NCBI GenBank assembly: GCA_902795985.1 | Contig: CADBNG010000278.1 | Location: 1 to 6,687 of the forward strand | DNA: 6,687 nt | Direction: 5' to 3' | DNA from: an uncultured Lachnospiraceae bacterium | Lineage (GTDB): Bacteria > Bacillota_A > Clostridia > Lachnospirales > Lachnospiraceae | Shown here: one piece after another, positions 1-4,935 of the stretch | Position numbering within the stretch: position 1 is the stretch's first letter | Layout of the letters: every line of letters begins with the position of its first letter | Position numbers and translations under genes: made by a program | The notes under the pieces: generated by a model | What the model was told of the DNA's origin: nothing | The model's input: only the letters and a program-made list of their open reading frames with translations | Databases searched by the model: none

Positions 1-34
1 GATTCGGGCGGATGCATTCTCTTTCCCCCCCTTG

Positions 35-103
35 TTGTAACCGTCCGACCGGTGAACAAATACAAAATTATGTCAACTAAAAGCACTTCCTGGACGGTTG
101 CAA
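35..103. repeat. 12-bp imperfect inverted repeat with 45-base spacer
   Basis: The left arm TTGTAACCGTCC (35-46) and the right arm GGACGGTTGCAA (92-103) are reverse complements at 11 of 12 positions. The one mismatch (T38 opposite G100) would be a G-U wobble in RNA. The 45-base spacer (47-91) is AT-rich. The arms could form a long hairpin in a transcript, be paired protein-binding sites, or be the ends of a tiny inverted-repeat element. No target-site duplication is obvious at the outer edges. The pairing is read directly from the sequence; its role is unknown. Confidence 0.6.
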
Positions 104-134
104 TTCATCAATCAATCACAATGTGGCCGTCTTT

Positions 135-162
135 CAGGGACAGGCTCCTTTCCTGTGTCCTG
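135..162 (+). other. Stem-loop just before the repeat array
   Basis: The 5' arm CAGGGACAGG (135-144) pairs with CCTGTGTCCTG (152-162) around a seven-base loop (145-151). This gives a 10-bp stem with one G-U pair and a single bulged G at 157. No T-tract follows, so it does not look like an intrinsic terminator. It ends five bases before the first tandem repeat unit and may belong to the same structured leader. Confidence 0.5.
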
Positions 163-167
163 CCTCT

Positions 168-380
168 ATGAAGAATCTGTCTGTTGTGGGATTCAATATG
201 AAAGAATCTGTCTGCTGTGGGATTCAATACGAAAGAATCTGTCTGCTGTGGGATTCAATATGAAAGAATCTGTCTGCTGCGGGATTCAATATGAAAGAAT
301 CTGTCTGCTTTAAATTCAACATGCAAGAATACGTCTGCAATGAATACAATATGAAAGGATCTGTCTGCCATGAACTCAAT
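168..380 (+). repeat. Tandem 30-31-nt direct repeat array (about 7 units)
   Basis: Units start at about 168, 198, 229, 260, 291, 321 and 351. The shared junction is GATTCAATATGAAAGAATC, separated by the spacer TGTCTGCTGTGG. The first four units are nearly identical: GAATC recurs at 173, 204, 235, 266 and 297, and GATTC at 190, 221, 252 and 283, all exactly 31 bases apart. The last three units are 30 bases long and increasingly diverged. GAATC and GATTC are reverse complements, so each unit can form a 5-bp hairpin and neighbouring units can pair in alternative registers. Both are also GANTC sites. There are no unique spacers, so it is not a CRISPR array. A weaker copy, GATTCAACATGAAAAG, sits inside the next gene at 414-429. 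Confidence 0.9.
354..359 (+). promoter_or_regulatory. Ribosome binding site within the last repeat unit
   Basis: AAAGGA lies 10 bases before the ATG at 370. In other repeat units the same position reads AAAGAA, so one A-to-G difference improves the Shine-Dalgarno match in the only copy that sits at a usable distance from the gene start. It supports ATG 370, which is also the first ATG in a frame open only from 355. Confidence 0.55.
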
Positions 381-1164
381 TCGAAAAGAACTGGAAGAGA
401 GAAAACACTGCCTGATTCAACATGAAAAGCGCATCCTGGCACGGCTTCAACAGGCACCGGAGGGGACACTCAGGGTCAGCCGGAGTAAGGGAAAAGTCCA
501 ATACTATCACCGCCGGATGCCATCGGAACGAAAAGGGAAATATATCCGGAAGGAAGATGAATTTCTGGCGCGGGCACTTGCCCAGAAAGAATATGATATC
601 AGGATGGTCGGAATTCTCCGCAGGGAGATGAAAGCGATTGAATCCTTTTTGGGGACAATGCCGCAAGAGGGTTTCGAGACAGTCTATGAGAGCCTTACGG
701 CGGCGAGAAAGGAACTGGTTGTTCCGGAAACGCTGACGGATGAAATGTTCCTGCAGCAGTGGCAGCAGACCGGGTACCGGGGAAAGGATTTTCCGGATGA
801 ATATCCGGAACTGCTTACGGAAAAGGGTGAAAGGGTCCGGTCAAAATCGGAAATTATTATCGCGGATCAGCTTTATCGGCACAGGATACCGTATCGATAC
901 GAGTGTCCGCTTCAGCTGGAGGGCTTTGGAACGGTTTATCCTGATTTTACAATTCTGAATATCCGAAAGCGGGAACAGCTTTTCTGGGAACACATGGGCA
1001 TGATGGATGTTCCGGAATACGCGGAGAAGGCCATCCGGAAGATCGCCGCTTATCAGGCGAACGGCATTTTTCCGGGGGAAAAACTGATTCTCACTTATGA
1101 AACCGGAACGAATCCGATTAATATAAGGCAGGTCAAAGAAATGATCCTTAAATATTGTGAGTGA
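370..1164 (+). CDS. PD-(D/E)XK nuclease-like protein of unknown function
   Basis: This encodes 264 residues with no signal peptide or membrane segment, so it is probably cytoplasmic. Residues 1-30 and 60-95 are charged and helical, possibly coiled coil. Residues 31-60 are basic, with a YYHRR stretch and a KYIRK motif. The C-terminal half reads like a restriction-endonuclease-like fold: RSKSE (E161), YE at 177-178, PDF (D192), WEHMG (E207), then a helix with K220 and K224 and a closing strand with TYE. The D192 to E207 spacing suits a PD-(D/E)XK core, but the usual E-x-K lysine is methionine (M209). A migrated lysine such as K220 or K224 would be needed for catalysis, or the protein is inactive. 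Similar PDF...WEH signatures occur, from memory, in uncharacterised clostridial proteins and helicase-linked nuclease domains. Codons 2-20 resemble the upstream repeat. Nuclease activity and substrate are inferred, not shown. Confidence 0.75.
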   Translation: MNSIRKELEERKHCLIQHEKRILARLQQAPEGTLRVSRSKGKVQYYHRRMPSERKGKYIRKEDEFLARALAQKEYDIRMVGILRREMKAIESFLGTMPQEGFETVYESLTAARKELVVPETLTDEMFLQQWQQTGYRGKDFPDEYPELLTEKGERVRSKSEIIIADQLYRHRIPYRYECPLQLEGFGTVYPDFTILNIRKREQLFWEHMGMMDVPEYAEKAIRKIAAYQANGIFPGEKLILTYETGTNPINIRQVKEMILKYCE

Positions 1165-1187
1165 AGCGGCCGGAGGGGATACTTTGG

Positions 1188-1228
1188 GGCTGGCCGGAGC
1201 AGGAAAAAAGTCCGGTCCTGTCACAGCC
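1188..1228 (+). other. Possible stem-loop downstream of the nuclease-like gene
   Basis: GCCGGA (1193-1198) can pair with TCCGGT (1211-1216) around a 12-base purine-rich loop. GGCTG (1188-1192) can extend the stem with CAGCC (1224-1228) across a seven-base 3' bulge. CAGGA (1200-1204) and TCCTG (1216-1220) offer a competing fold. No T-run follows, so a standard intrinsic terminator is not supported. It may be an mRNA 3' structure or chance in GC-rich sequence. Confidence 0.25.
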
Positions 1229-1324
1229 GGCAGCGTCTCAGATTACAACTCAGCACGATTTTCCCTGCCTTTAATAACGCTAGAAAAGGATGCAGTAATG
1301 TGATATTATTAATTATCCGATTTG

Positions 1325-1333
1325 TGTTAGAAT
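1325..1333 (+). promoter_or_regulatory. Extended -10 promoter for the HTH-kinase operon
   Basis: TGTTAGAAT provides a TG-n extended -10 followed by TAGAAT, five of six matches to the sigma-A consensus. No good -35 hexamer is seen at 17 bases, which is tolerated with an extended -10. Predicted transcription would start near 1340, giving a short leader before ATG 1367. An AT-rich stretch just upstream (1302-1317) begins with GATA and ends with TATC, a weak dyad that could be an operator, though its centre does not pair. Confidence 0.5.
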
Positions 1334-1355
1334 AAATAGAGTGCTGTGCAGCGAT

Positions 1356-1364
1356 GGAGAGAGG
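1356..1364 (+). promoter_or_regulatory. Ribosome binding site of the HTH gene
   Basis: GGAGAGAGG includes GGAG ending seven bases before ATG 1367. This is the best Shine-Dalgarno match in the area and favours that start over the in-frame GTG at 1346, which would place this site inside the coding sequence. Confidence 0.7.
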
Positions 1365-1366
1365 CC

Positions 1367-1579
1367 ATGGTAAAAAACAATATAGAAGTGGATGTCAAGG
1401 TCAAATGCATTGAAGAAGGGCTGACGCAGGCGGAAGTGGCGGATAAAATCGAAACCACGAGCCAGTATGTCAACCGGATTATCAAGCGGCAGGACGGTGT
1501 GGTGAACCACACTTTTGTCAAAATGATGGAAGCCCTCGGGTATGACATCGAACTGACCTATGTAAAGAAAGGGCGCTGA
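1367..1579 (+). CDS. Small XRE-like helix-turn-helix DNA-binding protein
   Basis: This encodes 70 residues, essentially one helix-turn-helix domain. Residues 20-28 (TQAEVADKI) form the first helix of the motif. After a short turn, residues 32-40 (SQYVNRIIK) form the likely recognition helix, and the tail GYDIELTYVKK looks like a closing strand. The pattern fits single-domain Cro/C1-like regulators that bind DNA as dimers. The ATG at 1367 is chosen for its strong ribosome binding site; a GTG at 1346 would add seven residues. The gene ends four bases before the first kinase gene, so the two are almost surely co-transcribed and perhaps translationally coupled. It has no receiver domain, so any response to the kinase would be indirect. 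Autoregulation at the upstream promoter is plausible. The HTH assignment is firm; the target is unknown. Confidence 0.85.
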   Translation: MVKNNIEVDVKVKCIEEGLTQAEVADKIETTSQYVNRIIKRQDGVVNHTFVKMMEALGYDIELTYVKKGR

Positions 1580-1583
1580 CAGA

Positions 1584-4500
1584 ATGAATCATATGAAATC
1601 ATCAATTGTGCACAGGTTTGACGGAGATGAAGCACACCGGCATTTTATGCGGGTTGTTTCCCAGGTGAACAATGTCGCCTGCCTGCTTCAGCAGAGTGAG
1701 AACGGTTACCTGTCGGCGGTGTTTGTAACGCCCGCGTTTGCCAGAATGATGGAATGCGATACCCAGGAAGAGGGGATGAAGCTTCTGGACGGCGAGAACC
1801 TGTTCGCGAATACCTGTCCGGAGGATCTCCCGCTCGTAAAGAACATGCTTCAGAACCGTGTCGCTGAGGACGGCTCGCAGGACCTTACGGTGCGTAAGAT
1901 CACGAACAGGGGCAATATCATCTGGTGCGCGATCCATTATGCTTTTATTGATGACTATGACAGGCATTACGTCTATTGCACCTATACGGACGTGACACGG
2001 CTGAAACGTTACGAGGAACAGCTGCAGAGCGTTTATACAAGCCTTGGCGAAAGCTTTCACCAGACGGACGAGGATTCCCTTGCCCGTGTCCGCGCCAACC
2101 TGACCCGCAACATCGTCGAGGAGGCCAACGGCGTTTCAAATTTTGTTCCGGAGTATGAGCAGCTGACGTTTGCCGAATCGCTGGAATGCCGGGCAGCCTA
2201 TTTCCCGATCGAGAATGAGCGGAAGGTTTTTCTGGAGACCTTCAGCATCGACGCCCTGACAAAGGCCTATATGGACGGCAATGTTTCGGTCAGCAAAGTT
2301 CTTTATTCCAGACTGCCGAACAATTCGGTCTTTTATGTGAAAATCTCCGCAAACGTGACGCGCCATCCGCTGACGGGCGATCTCGTCGCGTTCATTTCCG
2401 AAGAGTCGAACAACCCGGAAAAGCTGGCGTCCACCATTAACGGGAGGATCCTGGCCAAGCAGTTTGACCTGGTGGCATACATTGCCCGTGACGTTTATGA
2501 CGTGGCCATCGGCGATGCCGGCATGATCGAGCATGGCAATATTTTCCCGAAGGTCAAACACGGCTCCTATCGGGAGTATCTGGAGACCCAGATTATTCCC
2601 GCCCTGCCGAAGGATGAGGCTTACCGGCAGAAAATCCGCGAAGAAATGGACCTGAAAACCGTTTTTGAAATGTTCAGGGTCAAGGAACCCTATTCCGTGG
2701 ATATTGAAGTGGATATGGAAGACGGACATTTTTACAAACGTTTCGACTATTATTCCGTTGATCCGGAATCGGAATACTGCATCGTACTGAAAACCGATAC
2801 CACCGCGGTGCGCCTGGAGCAGCTGGAGCAGGAAGAGCGCAGACTCGAACTGGAATACAGCAAACAGGAGCTGGCCGATACCGACGGCATTATGGCGGAC
2901 GCGGGCATCGGCATGTGGCATATTACGCTGGAGGACGGCAAGACCCCGAAAATGCGCGCCAACTTCAAGATGAAAGAACTGCTTGGAATCGCCGGCCGGG
3001 ATCTGACCGAAGAGCAGACGTATGATGCCTGGTACTCCCGCATCCCGGAATCGGAGATCCCGGGCGTGCAGAAGAGCATCAGCGAGATGCTCGACGGAAA
3101 GCTTTCCGAAAACACGTACCGCTGGATTCATCCGGACGGACATGAGATGTATGTGCGCTGCGGGGGGGCGGCGAAATCCGACGGGGCAGGCCGGTACCTT
3201 CTGCGCGGATATCACAGCGACGTGACGGAAACGGTCCGGGAGGACCGGGCGCAGAGAGACGCGCTTGCCGACGCGCTGGTGGCGGCGGAGCATGCCAACC
3301 GCGCGAAAACGACCTTCCTGAACAACATGTCCCATGACATCCGGACGCCGATGAACGCGATTGTGGGCTTCACGGCGCTGGCGGCGTCCCATATCGATCA
3401 GAAAGAGCAGGTGCTGGATTATCTGGGCAAGATCACGGTATCCAGCCAGCATCTGCTGTCCCTCATCAACGACGTGCTGGATATGAGCCGTATCGAGAGC
3501 GGGAAGATGACGCTGGAGGAGACGGAGATTCATCTGCCCGACCTGATCCATGACCTGCGCACCATTGTTCACGCAAACGTGGCCGCCAAACAGCTGAATT
3601 TCAATATCGATACCCAGGATGTGGTCAACGAGGATATCATTACGGACAAGCTGCGCCTGAACCAGGTGTTCCTGAACATCCTCTCCAATGCCATCAAGTT
3701 TACGCCAAGGGGAGGGACGATCAGTTTCTGCGTAACGGAAAAAACCTCGCCGATTCCCGCGCACGCCGTTTTTGAATTCCGTATAAAAGATACGGGCATC
3801 GGCATGAGCCGGGAATTCCAGAAGACGATTTTCGAAGCCTTTACCCGTGAAAAAACCAGCACGGTCAGCGGGATCCAGGGTACCGGACTGGGCATGGCGA
3901 TCACCAAGAGCATTGTGGATATGATGGGCGGAACGGTTTCCGTCAACAGCGAAGAAGGAAAAGGCACCGAATTCATCGTTACCATTCCCTGCCGGCTGAG
4001 CGGGAATCCTGTCCGGATCGAGGCGATTCCCGAGCTTCAGGGCCTGCGGGCGCTCGTGGCGGATGACGATACGGATACCTGCCTTTCGGTCTGCTCCATG
4101 CTCCGGACCATCGGGCTGAAACCCGACTGGGCGAGTTCGGGGAAAGAAGCTGTGATCCGGACAAAGGAAGCCCTGAAGCAGTCGGATGCGTTCAACGCCT
4201 ATATTATTGACTGGCAGATGCCGGATATGAACGGCATCGAAGTCGTCCGGCAAATCCGGAGCATTGTCGGAGACGATGCCCCGATCATCATTCTTACCGC
4301 ATATGACTGGGGGGAGATTGAAGAGGAAGCCCGAAAAGCCGGCGTCACCTCTTTCTGCTCGAAACCCATCTTTCTCTCCGAACTGCGCAGAGTGCTGGCC
4401 GCGCCGTTCCAGAAAGCAGCGGAAGAGAAAAAACCGAAAGAAAAAACCGCGGACTTCACCGGTAAAAGAATCCTGCTGGCCGAAGACAACGAGATGAACC

Positions 4501-4838
4501 AGCTGATCGCGCAGGCGATCCTGACAGAGGCCGGGCTGGAAGTGGAAATCGCCGGAAACGGCGAGGAAGCCGTGAAAAAGATGGAGGAAGCGCCGGCCGG
4601 TACTTACGATATTATCCTGATGGATATTCAGATGCCGGTCATGGACGGTTATGAGGCCGCCCGGCTGATCCGGGGGTTCGGGGAGAAACCGAAGGCGGAT
4701 ATCCCGATCGTTGCTGTTACCGCGAACGCGTTTGAAGAAGACCGGAAGCTGGCGCTGGAAGCCGGTATGAACGGTCATCTGGCCAAGCCTTACGATATTC
4801 CGAAGATGATGGAGACACTGTCGCAGCTGCTGTTATAG
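1584..4838 (+). CDS. Soluble hybrid sensor histidine kinase with PAS-like sensors and two receiver domains
   Basis: This encodes 1084 residues with no signal peptide or membrane segment, so it probably senses a cytoplasmic signal. A PAS-like domain at about 25-140 ends in YTDVTRLK. A less recognisable sensory region at 160-410 ends in a PAS-like KTDTTAVR, and a third PAS domain covers about 435-550, ending in HSDVTETV. Short helical linkers separate them. HisKA carries the phosphoacceptor H584 in NMSHDIRTPM. The HATPase has its N-box asparagines (N698, N702), DTGIG (D736) and GTGLG (766-770). Receiver 1 (about 821-940) has D827/D828, D876, T905 and K927. Receiver 2 (about 961-1084) has E967/D968, D1014, T1046 and K1068. 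All catalytic residues look intact in both. There is no HPt or output domain, so phosphate must pass to a separate HPt protein or the receivers act internally. AAAGGG (1568-1573) precedes ATG 1584 by 10 bases; an in-frame ATG at 1593 is less well placed. The ligand is unknown. Confidence 0.93.
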   Translation: MNHMKSSIVHRFDGDEAHRHFMRVVSQVNNVACLLQQSENGYLSAVFVTPAFARMMECDTQEEGMKLLDGENLFANTCPEDLPLVKNMLQNRVAEDGSQDLTVRKITNRGNIIWCAIHYAFIDDYDRHYVYCTYTDVTRLKRYEEQLQSVYTSLGESFHQTDEDSLARVRANLTRNIVEEANGVSNFVPEYEQLTFAESLECRAAYFPIENERKVFLETFSIDALTKAYMDGNVSVSKVLYSRLPNNSVFYVKISANVTRHPLTGDLVAFISEESNNPEKLASTINGRILAKQFDLVAYIARDVYDVAIGDAGMIEHGNIFPKVKHGSYREYLETQIIPALPKDEAYRQKIREEMDLKTVFEMFRVKEPYSVDIEVDMEDGHFYKRFDYYSVDPESEYCIVLKTDTTAVRLEQLEQEERRLELEYSKQELADTDGIMADAGIGMWHITLEDGKTPKMRANFKMKELLGIAGRDLTEEQTYDAWYSRIPESEIPGVQKSISEMLDGKLSENTYRWIHPDGHEMYVRCGGAAKSDGAGRYLLRGYHSDVTETVREDRAQRDALADALVAAEHANRAKTTFLNNMSHDIRTPMNAIVGFTALAASHIDQKEQVLDYLGKITVSSQHLLSLINDVLDMSRIESGKMTLEETEIHLPDLIHDLRTIVHANVAAKQLNFNIDTQDVVNEDIITDKLRLNQVFLNILSNAIKFTPRGGTISFCVTEKTSPIPAHAVFEFRIKDTGIGMSREFQKTIFEAFTREKTSTVSGIQGTGLGMAITKSIVDMMGGTVSVNSEEGKGTEFIVTIPCRLSGNPVRIEAIPELQGLRALVADDDTDTCLSVCSMLRTIGLKPDWASSGKEAVIRTKEALKQSDAFNAYIIDWQMPDMNGIEVVRQIRSIVGDDAPIIILTAYDWGEIEEEARKAGVTSFCSKPIFLSELRRVLAAPFQKAAEEKKPKEKTADFTGKRILLAEDNEMNQLIAQAILTEAGLEVEIAGNGEEAVKKMEEAPAGTYDIILMDIQMPVMDGYEAARLIRGFGEKPKADIPIVAVTANAFEEDRKLALEAGMNGHLAKPYDIPKMMETLSQLLL

Positions 4839-4861
4839 GGATCCGGACAGATGGAACAGGG

Positions 4862-4896
4862 CCTGCGGGAAAAGCGGCAATCCGCGGAAAAGCAGG
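4862..4896 (+). repeat. Small nested stem and direct repeat between the kinase genes
   Basis: An outer stem CCTGC (4862-4866)/GCAGG (4892-4896) encloses an inner stem GCGG (4874-4877)/CCGC (4882-4885) with a CAAT loop. The two internal-loop strands are nearly identical (GGGAAAA and GGAAAA), so the site is also a direct repeat of GCGG(G)AAAAGC. No T-tract follows. It could be an mRNA processing or stability element in the 97-base gap, or chance. Confidence 0.3.
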
Positions 4897-4924
4897 ACAG
4901 AGATCATCGGACGGGCAGGATGAT

Positions 4925-4930
4925 GGGAGG
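4925..4930 (+). promoter_or_regulatory. Ribosome binding site of the second kinase gene
   Basis: GGGAGG lies five bases before ATG 4936 and sets that start. No clear promoter is seen in the gap after the first kinase gene, so read-through from upstream is the simplest model. Confidence 0.7.
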
Positions 4931-4935
4931 CAGAC

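Larger units (their letters stand above)
1..369. other. Non-coding, repeat-rich leader upstream of the nuclease-like gene
   Basis: No convincing gene was found here on either strand. Frame 1 is open from base 1 to a stop at 168-170, but its translation is low-complexity and resembles no family I know, so I do not call it the tail of an upstream gene. The stretch contains a run of seven C (25-31), a long-range inverted repeat, a stem-loop and a tandem repeat array, each listed separately. I found no well-formed sigma-A promoter. TTGTAA (35-40) and TACAAA (61-66) are 20 bases apart, too far for a confident call. The base composition is visibly more AT-rich than in the kinase genes to the right. 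Confidence 0.6.

Noticed and set aside
25..31. C7 homopolymer as a phase-variation tract
   Set aside because: It is short and not within or next to a credible coding frame or promoter.
71..76. Perfect TTGACA -35 box on the minus strand
   Set aside because: No acceptable -10 hexamer lies 16-18 bases further along the minus strand, and no minus-strand gene follows.
98..313. Open frame of 71 codons across the repeats
   Set aside because: It begins with TTG without a ribosome binding site. Because the unit is 31 bases, the same DNA is read in three shifting frames, so the peptide is a by-product of the repeat.
168..380. CRISPR array
   Set aside because: The units abut directly with no unique spacers, the period equals the repeat length, and no cas-like gene is present.
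1188..1228. Intrinsic terminator after the nuclease-like gene
   Set aside because: A stem can be drawn, but it has a large bulge, competes with another fold and is not followed by a T-run; kept only as a weak stem-loop.
1346..1366. GTG start adding seven residues to the HTH protein
   Set aside because: The strong Shine-Dalgarno site at 1356-1364 would then be coding, and ATG 1367 sits at ideal spacing from it.
2136..4778. 880-codon open frame on the minus strand
   Set aside because: It is codon-aligned antisense to the first kinase and stays open only because the kinase avoids TTA, CTA and TCA codons there; the translation resembles no protein family.
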